Below, in pieces: positions 1 through 10,534 of a stretch of 64,000 nt of DNA. Position numbers and translations under genes: made by a program. Under the pieces are notes generated by a model that made no database searches, was not told the DNA's origin, and saw nothing but the letters and a program-made list of their open reading frames with translations. How positions within the stretch are numbered: the first letter of the stretch is position 1; each line of letters starts with the position of its first letter. The stretch comes from Prosapia bicincta (taxonomy: Eukaryota > Arthropoda > Insecta > Hemiptera > Cercopidae), in the NCBI GenBank assembly GCA_036971475.1, contig JBAIZL010000058.1, positions 2,741,001 through 2,805,000 of the forward strand, read 5' to 3'.

Positions 1-1
1 C

Positions 2-1690
2 GACTTAGCGGACTTCTTACTTTTTCAAATGTCTGTTGGTAACTTAGATGCACAGACTCGACTTAACTTTGAAACCAGATTGGGAACAAATCAAATGCCC
101 ACGTACAGATCTTTAAATGATTTCGTCACTGAGCAGGCTAGAGCAATGGAGTTGCTCAATCAACCCTCTGCCGCGACTGCAGTTAACTCAGAATTAGATC
201 AGCAACCACGAGCGATGGTCTCTGCGTTGAATGACTCAATTTCCAGTAGTGCCCCTAATTTAAATATTGACCATGTCGAAACTGACCTCAAAGCTGAACA
301 TAGTCCGACACCGCACCTCGAATACCCCGCTAGAATCATGACGCTCATATCGACTACCGCAGCCGCTACCAGTAACCACACCGACTACGCAGATGAAGCC
401 GCACAGCTGAATGAAGGTCATCACCGCAGTACAACGCACCACACCACCAGAACTCGACCGCAGGCTCTGCGATCACCAGTGATAAGCCAACGCGTCCAAT
501 TCAATCGAAGAACACCCGCACCGCAACCATTACCGCGTGTTAGACAAAATTTATCCAGACCTCGCTTGTCTACCAGACCTGCCAACCCGCCTCGTAACAG
601 TCCGTCCGCCGCACAGTGCTTTTATTGTTCAGCCATTCACAATATCTTTTGTTGTCCAGAATTTCTCAAACAAAGAGCCCAGGAACGTCGCGAGTCTATA
701 CGACATATGCAGCGCTGTTTCAATTGTTTCGGCACCCACTACCAAAACAAATGCAAGTCGCTCAACACTTGTAAACATTGCAACGGTAATCATCACTCCT
801 TGTTACATGACTCTAACTCAGCTTCGACCCAGCGACCGTACACGCATCGGCATCCAAACTCAGCCAATAACGGTAACAAGTCAACTACCAATATAAAACC
901 TCTAGCCACTTATAACGCTAAAGTCGCTTCTGCCTTGTTAGGCACCGCTCAGGTCATTGCTAATGATCATTATGGCAATCCGCATATCCTTCGGGCAATC
1001 ATTGACCCAGGCAGTCAAGTGTCTGTCATAACAAAACCCGCAGCCACCATGTTGGGCTTACCTACTAGGAAATCAAATGTTTCTCTTGTCGGGGTCGCTT
1101 CTCAAACCACACATATATCCGAATATGTGTCCCTACAAATCTCGTCTAGATATGCCTCAAATTTCAAACTCGATGTCGAAGCTGCCGTACTACCTCACAT
1201 CGCTGACCCGCTACCATCTACCGCTTTGGCACCTTGCATACGTGCTCAATATCAGCATTTACAACTTGCTGACCCTCACTTTGACACTCCAGCCCAAATT
1301 GACTTAATTCTAGGATCTGACGTATTTAATCGCAGTCTTATTAACGAACCGCAGACCATAATCAAAGGTCAACCCGCTGCCCTCAACACCTTCTTCGGAT
1401 GGATTATCTCAGGATCGCTTCCAGACCATCGATGTCGTCAACCTCACGCCTTCAATGTGAGATTAGCCGCTCGTTACACCGCTGCACGTCGACCCATGGA
1501 GAGGAAAGAGGTCATCCGCACCATTAACGCCTCTCAACGCTACAAGGACATACGCAAGGTTACCCCCGCCAGTGGCTCATTTAGAAGAGTCAACCATATC
1601 ACCGAGTCTCTTCGCCCTCTCGTCGACGCCTCCGACATGCTCATGGTGGGCGGGAGAGTTCATCAGCCTCCACGAAACCACCCCTTTTAG
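2..1690 (+). CDS. BEL/Pao gag-protease fragment (5' partial)
   Basis: The frame is open from base 2; the first Met is at 29 but the true start is upstream. Numbering from that Met, residues 197-270 carry a Cys/His-rich zinc-binding region typical of BEL gag (CFYC, then CFNC...H...C, then CKHC..NHH..LH). An aspartic protease follows with catalytic D326 in DPGS, where DSG or DTG is usual, and a later ILGSDVF segment. The chain reaches the GWIISG motif that normally precedes reverse transcriptase, then passes into a short integrase-like segment (about residues 490-545, containing LMVGGRV) and stops. The stop at 1688-1690 and the missing RT make this a broken polyprotein. Confidence 0.8.
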   Translation, partial: DLADFLLFQMSVGNLDAQTRLNFETRLGTNQMPTYRSLNDFVTEQARAMELLNQPSAATAVNSELDQQPRAMVSALNDSISSSAPNLNIDHVETDLKAEHSPTPHLEYPARIMTLISTTAAATSNHTDYADEAAQLNEGHHRSTTHHTTRTRPQALRSPVISQRVQFNRRTPAPQPLPRVRQNLSRPRLSTRPANPPRNSPSAAQCFYCSAIHNIFCCPEFLKQRAQERRESIRHMQRCFNCFGTHYQNKCKSLNTCKHCNGNHHSLLHDSNSASTQRPYTHRHPNSANNGNKSTTNIKPLATYNAKVASALLGTAQVIANDHYGNPHILRAIIDPGSQVSVITKPAATMLGLPTRKSNVSLVGVASQTTHISEYVSLQISSRYASNFKLDVEAAVLPHIADPLPSTALAPCIRAQYQHLQLADPHFDTPAQIDLILGSDVFNRSLINEPQTIIKGQPAALNTFFGWIISGSLPDHRCRQPHAFNVRLAARYTAARRPMERKEVIRTINASQRYKDIRKVTPASGSFRRVNHITESLRPLVDASDMLMVGGRVHQPPRNHPF

Positions 1691-3000
1691 CAACCACCAC
1701 CGCTCCAACAGTTCCAACCGCTGCTATCAGTCTGGGGTCACCTCTTACTTATTTACGCAACCTAACACCATTCATCGACGCCCAGGGTCTACTCAGGGTG
1801 GGCGGTAGACTTGATCATTCGGCTCTTAGTTACGATTCTAAACACCCGCTTCTGTTACCAAAGCGCCATCATTACGTTGACCTCATCTGTGACCATTATC
1901 ATAAGCTGGCCTTGCATGCCGGACCGCGTACCACTCAAGCCTTGATCAACAGTGAATTTTGGGTCATAGCTCTGCGATCTTTACTTCGCCAACGCATCCA
2001 TGCGTGTATTCGATGTTTCCGCATGCAAACTAAACCACGCCAACCCATGATGGCACCTTTGCCCTCATCGAGAGTTACGCCGTCTCCACCTTTCTATAGA
2101 GTCGGAGTAGATTTCGCTGGACCTTTTGACACAAAGGCCAACCATTTGCGCACCTCCAAGCTATTGAAAGCTTACCTCTGCTTATTCGTATGTATGACTA
2201 CTAAAGCAGTTCATTTGGAATTGGTGACCGACTTATCTACTGATGCCTTCCTCGCCGCATTACACCGCTTCGCCGCTAGACGAGGTTTACCTTCAGAAAT
2301 TTATTCCGATAACGGCACGAATTTTACTGGCGCTGCCAACCGACTTAACGATGTCTACAAGTTTCTGGACCGCTCTAGCTCACTTATTGAACGCAAGCTA
2401 GCTGACCAACGCATCAGTTGGCATTTCAACCCTCCGGCTGCCCCTCATTTTGGAGGACTTTGGGAAGCCGCTGTTAAATCCGCTAAGTTGTTATTGCGAC
2501 GCACCGTAGGCAACACCACCCTCACCGCTGAAGAGCTATCTACTCTGTTCATCCGGATAGAAGCCATTTTGAACAGTCGTCCTATTTTCGAAGTTTCGCC
2601 AGACCCCAGTGAAGGAGCGTCCTTTCTCACTCCTGGACACTTTCTGATTGGCCGTCCACTACTGTCGCTTCCCGAAGAATGTTATACTGAGCCTCCGCTT
2701 AAATCTCGATGGTCTATGCTCCAACAGATGTCCAACCGCTTTTGGAAAATTTGGTCCACTCAGTATCTACACACTCAGATTCAACGACACAAGTGGAATA
2801 AGGACTCGACGCCACTCAAGGAAAATCAACTCGTCTTCATAACTGGAGAACACTCAAGCCCCCTTCATTGGCCTATGGGAAGGATCATCAGTCTGCATCC
2901 TGGAAAAGACCACGTCTCTAGAGTAGCCACGATCCAGACCGCTCACGGACAGCTGAGGCGACCAGTCAATAAGCTTGTTGGCTTTCCGCTTCATCCTTAG
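1684..3000 (+). CDS. BEL/Pao integrase fragment
   Basis: A frame different from gag-protease runs open from about 1684 to a TAG at 2998-3000. It begins in the integrase N-terminal region (LTPFIDAQGLLRVGGRL near 1762-1815), continues through an H2C2 zinc domain (HYH...H, then CIRCFR near 2005-2020), and carries a DDE core: first Asp in VGVDFAGPF near 2110, second in YSDNGTNF near 2310, Glu in HFGGLWEAAVKSAK near 2465. The C-terminal domain (WSMLQQMSNRFWKIW) is that of BEL/Pao integrases. It lacks its own start codon context and was once part of one polyprotein with the preceding frame. All three catalytic residues look intact. Confidence 0.85.
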   Translation, partial: LLATTTAPTVPTAAISLGSPLTYLRNLTPFIDAQGLLRVGGRLDHSALSYDSKHPLLLPKRHHYVDLICDHYHKLALHAGPRTTQALINSEFWVIALRSLLRQRIHACIRCFRMQTKPRQPMMAPLPSSRVTPSPPFYRVGVDFAGPFDTKANHLRTSKLLKAYLCLFVCMTTKAVHLELVTDLSTDAFLAALHRFAARRGLPSEIYSDNGTNFTGAANRLNDVYKFLDRSSSLIERKLADQRISWHFNPPAAPHFGGLWEAAVKSAKLLLRRTVGNTTLTAEELSTLFIRIEAILNSRPIFEVSPDPSEGASFLTPGHFLIGRPLLSLPEECYTEPPLKSRWSMLQQMSNRFWKIWSTQYLHTQIQRHKWNKDSTPLKENQLVFITGEHSSPLHWPMGRIISLHPGKDHVSRVATIQTAHGQLRRPVNKLVGFPLHP

Positions 3001-3176
3001 TTTTTCACCGCTTTTCTACAGCTTCTTTCTTCGGCGCTCTTGCCCCTGTTGTTTCTTTTGGTTGTCTTCGTTTTCCCTGCCACTTTCTTCTTCGGCACCC
3101 TCGGGTCCCGGTGCTTTATGGTTCTTCGCCCCCCACCCACCTGGCGGATTAAAAACATTCGTTTTGGTGGGCGGTA

Positions 3177-3750
3177 TGTTCGAGTCAGAGCTCGAAGTTT
3201 CAAGTTACTTTGACCTACCTAACAGCTGTGCCGTGACGTATTGGCCACGTGATCTCTGACCTGCTAATCGATATCCGAAAATTATTGATTTTCTCTGGAT
3301 GAACGCTTGCACCCCCACTCCCTTCTTATTTTCTAAGCTTTCTTCCGCCTCAACACAAAAAGAATCGTTCCGACCCTCGAATAGTGCAGTCCTATGCTAA
3401 CCGCGACGCTCAATCCGCATGGGCTTTGTTTCAGACAATTTAAAGTACCGCTTTCGTTCGTTAATTGTGCTTAAAGTGCGGACCGCGTTAATGAATCTTT
3501 AATGAGCATTTTAATGAACATTTTAACTGTATATTTTCGCCGTGTAAGTAAAAGTGTCGCCCGATTTCGCCGGTTGCGCAATCTTAGTGCGTGTACTCGC
3601 GGCAATAAACTAAGTGCTTTGTAAGCTTAACTTTTACGTTTACTCATATTCCAATTGAGTTTTTTAGTTGCGTGATCGCCTTCAAGAATTCTACGCTGCC
3701 TGAGACGACCACAGTACTGTGGAGACTTCACCGCGATTCCAACATTGCAT
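3177..3750 (+). repeat. probable 3' LTR of the BEL element
   Basis: A TGTTCGAG start follows a G-rich stretch (GGTGGGCGGTA) that could be the polypurine tract, about 175 bp after the integrase stop. A polyadenylation signal AATAAA lies at 3604-3609. The right edge is a guess because there is no second LTR in the window to compare. Confidence 0.5.
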
Positions 3751-3760
3751 CACTTCTTAC

Positions 3761-4140
3761 CTATGGTAAGTGCGTAGTTAAGGAATATGAACAATTTATA
3801 ATTTATTTGTATTAAATTCAGTGTCGTTGCGTTTTTAGTGTTCAATGACTCTATTTTGTTTAGAACAGTGCTTAAACTTGCTATGTTAAATATTAACGTA
3901 AATTACGCAATCCAGAGTAACCTTGTTAACAATAGGGTTTACCGCACCTCGTAGTTTTTATTTCTAACTTTTTGATCTGCGGATTAAACACAGTTGATAA
4001 ATGAAAAAATACAAGTAAAATCTAAATTTGATAATATATTCAGTGTTTGTAATGTTAGAGCAGCAAAATGAATAAAAAAAAAAAAAAAAAAAAAAAAAAT
4101 TAACAACATTGTAATTGATTTGGCATAGCTATTTATTTGA
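3761..4140. other. AT-rich spacer with long poly(A)
   Basis: No gene is seen. An A-run of about 26 bases at 4073-4099 follows an AATAAA and might be the tail of a retroposed sequence, but no body of such an element is recognisable. Confidence 0.4.
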
Positions 4141-4176
4141 TCTAATTTGCACATATGTTAATTTTAATTGTTTAAT

Positions 4177-4222
4177 ATTCCTGATGATGTTGGTACTGTT
4201 AGCCAACGAAAAGCTTTGAATT
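4177..4222 (+). ncRNA. hammerhead ribozyme, type I, complete core
   Basis: All parts of a hammerhead appear in order. Stem I 5' strand is ATTC (4177-4180). The core is CTGATGA (4181-4187). Stem II is GTTGG (4189-4193) pairing with CCAAC (4203-4207) around a 9-nt loop. GAAA follows at 4208-4211. A minimal stem III is formed by AA/TT around loop GC, then the UH cleavage step is T4216-T4217. The stem I 3' strand is GAAT (4218-4221). Every conserved catalytic base is present; the only departure is one unpaired T (4188) before stem II. Predicted self-cleavage falls between 4217 and 4218. A (TA)n tract starts about 75 bp downstream, as beside several PLE ends here. PLEs are known to encode such minimal ribozymes; activity is inferred, not shown. 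Confidence 0.75.
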
Positions 4223-4235
4223 GTAAATTCAATTA

Positions 4236-4291
4236 TAATTCTTGTATTTGTATTTTGACTCAGTTATTTATTAATACACAAGAATACAAAT

Positions 4292-4330
<39 letters not shown>

Positions 4331-4366
4331 GTGTGTGTGTGTAAGTGTGTGTGTGTGTGTGTGTAT
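4236..4366. repeat. short hairpin, then (TA)n and (TG)n microsatellite
   Basis: An imperfect inverted repeat (AATTCTTGTATTTG against CAAGAATACAAATT) spans 4236-4292, followed by (TA)n to about 4328 and interrupted (TG)n to 4366. It may be the terminal part of the ribozyme-bearing element. Confidence 0.7.
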
Positions 4367-4454
4367 GTAATGTCTTGTGAATGTCTAAACTGCTGAATAG
4401 AAGTTAATGAAATGTGGAAGGACTGTTTAACATATTCCCAGGATGGTTTGTATG

Positions 4455-4526
4455 GGGTTTGGTGTAAATTTATCCACAGGGCTCGGGTTTGGTGTAAATT
4501 TATCCACAGGGCTCCCCCCCCCCCCC
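4455..4526. repeat. two tandem 30-bp units and a poly-C run
   Basis: A 30-bp unit beginning GGGTTTGGTG and ending CAGGGCTC is repeated exactly at 4455-4484 and 4485-4514, running into 13 C residues. Confidence 0.9.
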
Positions 4527-5487
4527 AGTGGATGGTTCAGTGTACAGCCTTCTATAAGTATTCCATAAAATTATAAACATTATTTAAAAATAAAAATACA
4601 TTATCAATTATTTTAAACTGTTTAAAATTGCTAAATTCTATGTGCAATTATTGCTATCACACTTATTGATATTAAAAGTAGGATCGCCGATAATATTCTT
4701 GTGAAATTTGAATCAATCAAAGCTGTGCAACGTAACTAGACTAACCACAAAAAAAACTGACACCCAACTTGATCCAGGCAGAAATCAGAGGTGGCAAGTT
4801 CAAATGAGAGATGGTCTTAATTCCATGAATACCGACGATTTCATCAGATCTACTTATTTATTTCAAACGACTACAATTTCCTTTGTGACTTGCATTCGCA
4901 ATAACCATAAACAAGGCACAAGGACAATGATTGACCATTGCTGGATTATATTTATAACATTCGAGCTTTTACCATGGACAATTATATGTTGCATGCTTAC
5001 GTATTGGGGCACCTAAACTTTTAACCACTGGGTATATTTATTCAACTTTTTATTAACTATTATTTTCAGATATTCTTGCATAAGTTTACATAATGTTAGA
5101 TTCACAGTAATCCCCAATAACAGAGATATGAAAAGATTTTGTGTTACTGTCTATCAATTTTATAATATTCTTTTAATTTTAGTACTATATTTTCGATGTG
5201 TTGATAATTCTACTTTTACTCATCCACCTAATTTTTGAATGTTAAATGAATTTTCATAATAACTTTTCCAGTTCTATTTGTTACATGACTTTTCTACTTT
5301 TTCATAACAATTAAAAACATTTTGAAGACACTTCCATATTACTTTGACCTCAAAGCACCTAATAAAGATAAAGATGCTTACAATGAATGGGAAAATAACA
5401 TTCACTGTAAAAATGAGCTTTCATTAAAGTTAATTACGGCACTTGCAGTAATTAAATTGAAGTAGCTTGTTGTAGTCTTCTTGAATT
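4527..5487. other. AT-rich spacer, no confident gene
   Basis: An open frame of 102 codons at 4708-5016 (+) contains a TRTMIDH segment that faintly recalls LINE endonucleases, but this is too weak for a call. Confidence 0.3.
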
Positions 5488-5662
5488 CACTGATTAAACT
5501 ATAATTAAATAATACCTAAGTGAATACATAAGGGCTTACTTACATAAGGGCGTTTTTTTTACAAAGCAAAGCCACTACTCAGTAGTTCATAAAAGCAACA
5601 ACAATTGTTTCGAAACGTGTCAGCAAGTAAGCCCTTATTTATTCACTTAGCTAAGTTTATAA
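5488..5662. repeat. foldback repeat, family A (PLE terminus)
   Basis: Inverted arms: AGTGAATACATAAGGGCTTA on the left answers TAAGCCCTTATTTATTCACT on the right. The right arm contains CGAAACGTGTCAGCAAGTAAG, with GAAA and a GTC as in the 3' half of a hammerhead core. The same terminus flanks the PLE at 16.3-17.9 kb, so this is a coding-free inverted pair of PLE ends. Confidence 0.7.
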
Positions 5663-6512
5663 TTAAATTGAAGTTCATTTAAGTGATATTGGCCTCTCTC
5701 TCCAAACAATGTTGATGAAAACAACATTTTAAACTGGTTAACAATGTTGTTAACTCAATTCCAGCCTTTTACAATTAATATAATTCTATAAATAAGTCAT
5801 ATTCTTTATTTTACTCTGATTTAGATGTATTACGACACTAAGTGTTGAAACTGATTTTGAAACTATTAAAATAATTGATACAACTTTTATACATATTTTA
5901 TTAAGAATTATCATGAATAATAATTCAAATTTTATTGAAAAATTTAATATATGATTGTTACAAAATATTAGACTTTGAACAATTTGAGAAAAATATAACA
6001 GATCTGTGAAAATATAGAAATAAAGTTTCAAAAAACTTATACACTAAAGAATGTTAGTAGTAAAACTTATGTGAAGAAATTTATGCAATGTATGTATATA
6101 GTTTATCCTTTCATAATACTTATAAAACAGATGAAAAATTAAAACTTATTTAATTATTGAAAAACCAAATTTTAGTTTAATTAGGAAAAACCAAGTATTT
6201 TAAAAATCTTGGGGCCTGCATAAAATACAAAAGTTGCAATATATTTTAATATTATTAAGAAATATGTTTTAAATAAATATGTATAAATATTAGTAATAAT
6301 TGATGATATTATATTTGCATTAGTTATAATCAAAATGCGGAATCTATATTTTTAAAAATATTGAGTTATACCCAATTAATATTCTAGACCAGCATAAAAT
6401 TTTCAGAACATGAGAACAATTTATTAAATAAAATTAAAATGTATATATTATATGAAAATACCTATGTATAGACAAACATATGCCACATAACGCAATAAAT
6501 ACACACTTTTTA
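5663..6512. other. AT-rich spacer, nothing recognised
   Basis: No coding pattern, motif or repeat seen; the 81-codon minus frame at 5786-6031 has biased low-complexity composition. Confidence 0.5.
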
Positions 6513-6595
6513 CACTATAGCTATTACTTGCGACCAGACTTTTTAAAAAAAAGTCAGATTAAAAAGTCTGGTCACAAGTAATAGCAAAAGTGTAA
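6513..6595. repeat. small foldback palindrome
   Basis: CTATTACTTGCGACCAGACT pairs with AGTCTGGTCACAAGTAATAG around a short A-rich loop. Confidence 0.85.
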
Positions 6596-7320
6596 TAAGT
6601 TATTAACAACCAGCTCGTCATGAACAGCAACAAGATTTTGAAATACACTCTATTTCTCTATTTATATGAATAATTTGAAAACAAAATTACAAATACAGGT
6701 TTAATTTTTGCCATTTTTGCCATATCTTTTTTTTAAGAAACTAACAAAATAGGCTATGTAGCATAAAATAATTCTTTAAAATTTGTATTTAGCTACTGGT
6801 AAGATGATTAAGGTACTAGGTCAGTAGGACAAATTTCTTCCTAAACTGCTTTTCATTTGTTCTGTAAATAGCAATATACCCTACGACCTATAATTTTAAA
6901 ACAATTAAAATGTAAAAAGCTATGTATAATTAATTTTATCAAAAGAAAAATTATTTATTTTGTAAAAATGACTTTTTATTGTTTTATTTTTGTATGCCCC
7001 ATACAAAGCCAATTTACAGCAGGCTTTAGTTTAAATTTATTATTAGTTAAACTTGTGTTTGCATGAAAGCACAAAATAAAAAGTAGTTTATATTATGTAA
7101 ATATATTTATAAATCAGCGAGAAAAACTTTTATTTTATAGATAACTTTTTTAAAATGCTGAACAACTAAAAAAGAGTTAGTACAATGTTATATTTAATTA
7201 ATTATTTATAATGTAGAGAGTAATTTACAATTATTCTTATTTTTATTTTAAATGTTGAGCTATTAAATTTCGTATTTACCTAAATAAAATAAAATTGAAA
7301 TTCTTGAATTTTATAGTCCA
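6596..7320. other. AT-rich spacer, nothing recognised
   Basis: No gene or repeat could be supported here. Confidence 0.5.
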
Positions 7321-7440
7321 TTACATTCAGTTGAATCTTATTAATCACTTAAACAATAGTTTATGACTATCCGAACTTTGATCAAAGTTCGGATAGTCCT
7401 AAACTATTGTTTAAGTTATTAATAAAATTGAAATGTAATA
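7321..7440. repeat. near-perfect 120-bp palindrome
   Basis: The two halves mirror each other around 7380/7381; the innermost 32 bp (ACTATCCGAACTTTGA and its complement) are perfect with no loop, and outer parts match with a few gaps. It would form a long cruciform or hairpin. Confidence 0.85.
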
Positions 7441-7449
7441 AAATACAAC

Positions 7450-7453
<4 letters not shown>

Positions 7454-7493
<40 letters not shown>

Positions 7494-7495
7494 GG
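7454..7495. repeat. (CA)n then (TA)n microsatellite
   Basis: About 16 CA units followed by five TA units. Confidence 0.9.
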
Positions 7496-7696
7496 TTTAT
7501 AAGATCAGCTCTATAGGGAGAAGTGTCTCATTTACAATTCAAAAGAATAATACTTTTGCTAATTCGATTAAAAGAACTTTTATAATTAAATTGTATAAAC
7601 AACTTTTATTGAAGGTGAAATAATATTTATTTAATAAGGTTATTTCTAGAAATTGTAATTAAAGCAAAGGTCTATTTAAAAAAATTGATGAAAATG

Positions 7697-7862
7697 TTCT
7701 AAGAGAATACGGGCTTACTTGTTGACGCGTTTTGAAACAATCGTTCCTTTTACAAAGCAAAGCCTATACTGATTGGAATGATTGTTTCAAAACGTGTCAG
7801 CAAGTAATCCCTTACGTATTTATTTAGTTAAGTATCATTTAGTTATAGTTTAATCAGTGAAT
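7697..7862. repeat. foldback repeat, family A
   Basis: The left arm has GGGCTTACTTGTTGACGCGT, the right arm AAACGTGTCAGCAAGTAATC. The right arm also shows CTGATTG upstream of GAA...TTC and AAAACGTGTC, a degenerate hammerhead layout. Same family as 5488-5662. Confidence 0.7.
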
Positions 7863-8289
7863 TAAAGGTGATTACAACAAGCAGCTTTAAAAAAATATAA
7901 TTGACTATAAAAATTCATGTAAGCTAATGATTACAAGTACTACAAAACCAAGATGGTTTGTTACAGCCTAAATCAATTAATGAAATTCTATATTATTAGT
8001 AGAAGTTTAATTGCTCTATGACAAACAATTGCATTTTATTAAAATATTCAGGATTCTAATGTCTCAATTCTAAATTCGTAACAGGACTCTGATGAAATGA
8101 GAGGCTTGAGTTGACTTTTAGGCTGGGTTTTTGTAATTATCTTTGTACAACTTAGTGTCATGAGAAGGACCACAAAATTTGTTGTTGTGGTTGTAAAAAT
8201 CACTCAAGACAAAACATAAAAAGCATTGAACGCAAATAAAATATATAGCAATAAAAATGTATTAGCAGGCAAAAATATACATAATACTA
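7863..8289. other. AT-rich spacer, nothing recognised
   Basis: Nothing supported. Confidence 0.5.
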
Positions 8290-8650
8290 GTTTTGCAGTT
8301 TTTGGTGTTGTATATCTTGAGGTTTTTTGAATTACTACTTTTAATATCACTTACCAAAAAAAACCTCATTGATATTTTTCAGCAGACGCGTTTCGCACTA
8401 GGTCAGTACATTGTTCAATGCTATGAGTCATGGACAGTTGCTCAGGTGTGTTGTATTGGTATGAGTTCAAATACTATATTTGAACACATAATTAACAATT
8501 ACTCTAGAAAAAATAATATACCACAGACTTTCACAACACACCTGAGCAACAGTCTTGAATACAACACAGAATTGAACAATGCAATGATATAATGTGAAAC
8601 GTGTCTGCTGAAAAATATCAGTAAGAAGTGTTTTTTTTTTTGCCAAGTGC
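8290..8650. repeat. foldback repeat, family B (PLE terminus)
   Basis: Inverted arms about 150 bp long: GATATTTTTCAGCAGACGCG on the left, CGTGTCTGCTGAAAAATATC on the right, with matching inner parts (CTCAGGTGTGTTGT and ACAACACACCTGAG). Both arms carry GAAACGYGTCTGC. The same terminus borders the PLE fragment at 35.3-35.9 kb. The 99-codon frame here is a by-product. Confidence 0.75.
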
Positions 8651-9769
8651 TACTAAACATAATAATAATGGTCACCTATAAATCTTATGTTTCATCACCT
8701 TATTTATATTAAAATTTACCAGTTTATCCCATTATTCTACAACCGAGCGAGGAAATGTCTCAAAAACCATCAAACAACACATAATACCACATGGAATAAA
8801 ATACATCATATTCTGAATGTTTAGACAGTAAATAAAAATTTACCACTAATGTATTAGAAAAGTGCAAACACTTTTAAAAATCTAAACTGTGTACAACATA
8901 AAAAATGTGTCATGAAAAAAAAATGTATTAAACATTTGAATTCAGCAGATAAAAATACTATCAGATACTTTTCTCTTATGCACCAAAGTAAGTTGATTGT
9001 TGCAAGATAAACAAGAATTACCGGTACTCCATATAATTTGTTGACTTGTTTAATCAACACTCCACATTTTTCTATTGCATATCTAAAACATTTGGTAGTA
9101 AAATCAATTAAAATTCACCTAATATTAATATTACAATAGGTCAATGATATAGGCATCTGAATCTGGATAGACTTATATATCTCTATAGATTTTAGAAAAA
9201 TTGTTATATAACTTTTTAATTATTTTAGAAAGTCACATCCTTTAAGAGGAAAACCATCTAAGAAATTTAACCTTTTATCTTAATAATTTTTTTTTCCAGA
9301 TACTGAATGAATTTATTATGGTTACTGGTAGAGTAAATATATAGACTAATATACCATAGTCTGAATAATAGTGGTATGGGATTTTATGAAATTGAAAGCT
9401 GCTAGAGTATTGGAGGCTCTTCGCCATTTGGATAAATAGCAGCCCAGGTTCTGTTCAGGTAGCGGGCCTTTGTTGTCAGTTTATTACTCAACCTCCAGTC
9501 CATCAGTCATTGTGTAGCTGTGGTGAAATGAGTGATTTTCTAATAGTGTAGTATGTTTTATTCTCTAGTTATAAAGTTCCTATTTGAAAGTTATTAATAA
9601 ATAAACAGTAAAATGTTTAAAATTATCTACTTTAACTTTTTAATTTTAAAATTCTCCTAATGAACTGGATTATATGTTAAGATAAAACATTTTTCTCTAG
9701 AAAAATAATTGTCTCAGATTTTAGTAGAGATTTAATTTTGAGGTCTTTTGAGTAAACAGTATTATATTA
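8651..9769. other. AT-rich spacer, nothing recognised
   Basis: No gene, repeat or RNA supported; a 68-codon minus frame (8854-9060) shows no family features. Confidence 0.5.
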
Positions 9770-10015
9770 GTTGATTCCATCTCCACGTGAGCTACTAGTC
9801 TTTAATTAAAAACACTTTTAAACATGTTACACTTGTCTATAGTAGTAATTACTTTTATAATTGTTGAGGATAGCAGTTTCAGGAGATGTGTCCCATTGTC
9901 AACTCAGACTGTAACTCAAGTTAAATGGGCCACATCTGGAATAGCTGACCTCAACAATTATAAAAGTAGGTGGTAATATAGGCAAGTGTAACATATTTAC
10001 AAGTGTTTTAAATTT
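9770..10015. repeat. foldback repeat, family C (PLE terminus)
   Basis: Starts TTGATTCCATCTCCACGTGA and has inverted arms around TGTCCCATTGTCAACTCAGA. The left arm read on the minus strand has TTGACAATGGGA, TCC, TGAAAC, a hammerhead-like order. Family C occurs at least eight times in the window. Confidence 0.75.
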
Positions 10016-10030
10016 TAAAATATTATTTTT

Positions 10031-10326
10031 GCTCTGAGAGTGAATGACCATATGATTGTGTATTTTTGCTCTGAGAGTGAATGATCATATGATTGTGTAT
10101 TTTTGCTCTGAGAGTGAATGATCATATGATTGTGTATTTTTGCTCTGAGAGTGAATGATCATATGATTGTGTATTTTTGCTCTGAGAGTGAATGATCATA
10201 TGATTGTGTATTCTTGCTCTGAGAGTGAATGACCATATGATTGTGTTTTTTTGCTCTGAGAGTGAATGATCATATGATTGTGTATTCTTGCTCTGAGAGT
10301 GAATGACCATATGATTGTGTATTTTT
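10031..10326. repeat. 37-bp tandem satellite, 8 copies
   Basis: Units start at 10031, 10068, 10105, 10142, 10179, 10216, 10253 and 10290, each opening GCTCTGAGAGTGAATGA and holding the 10-bp palindrome ATCATATGAT (or a one-base variant). Copies differ at two or three positions only, so the array is young. The repetitive minus-strand peptide of 62 aa is a by-product. Confidence 0.95.
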
Positions 10327-10534
10327 GCTAGACATGATTGTTAAATGTCTTTATTGGTTAAATATCAATTACTTCAATTTAAACATTGGCTCTAAAGATT
10401 TTTATTCAAGTTACATCAATAGTACTCCTTAAATCTACTCCAGTATATGCTTTTTATATATCCAAGTAAAAAGTTGTTTTCAAGTATTATTTTTCAATAT
10501 AGAATAAATATTAGAACAGTAATCTTATAGTATA

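Larger units (their letters stand above)
1..3760 (+). mobile_element. BEL/Pao LTR retrotransposon, 3' part, RT deleted
   Basis: The window opens inside the gag region of a BEL/Pao-class element. In order there are gag zinc-binding region, aspartic protease, integrase and a probable 3' LTR. No reverse transcriptase or RNase H lies between protease and integrase, so more than 2 kb of the usual pol is missing. Local GC content is clearly higher than in the AT-rich DNA that follows. The 5' LTR is outside the window, so the right boundary (about 3740-3770) and target duplication cannot be verified. The element cannot move on its own. Confidence 0.85.

Noticed and set aside
4708..5016. 102-codon plus frame with a faint endonuclease-like TRTMIDH
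   Set aside because: Too short and too weak to assign; no neighbouring LINE parts.
10122..10310. Minus-strand frame of 62 codons with a repeated peptide
   Set aside because: It is the 37-bp satellite read through; 37 is not a multiple of 3 and the frame survives only by chance.
10031..10326. CRISPR-like regular repeats (also 39057-39623)
   Set aside because: Units are head-to-tail with no variable spacers, and the genome is eukaryotic.
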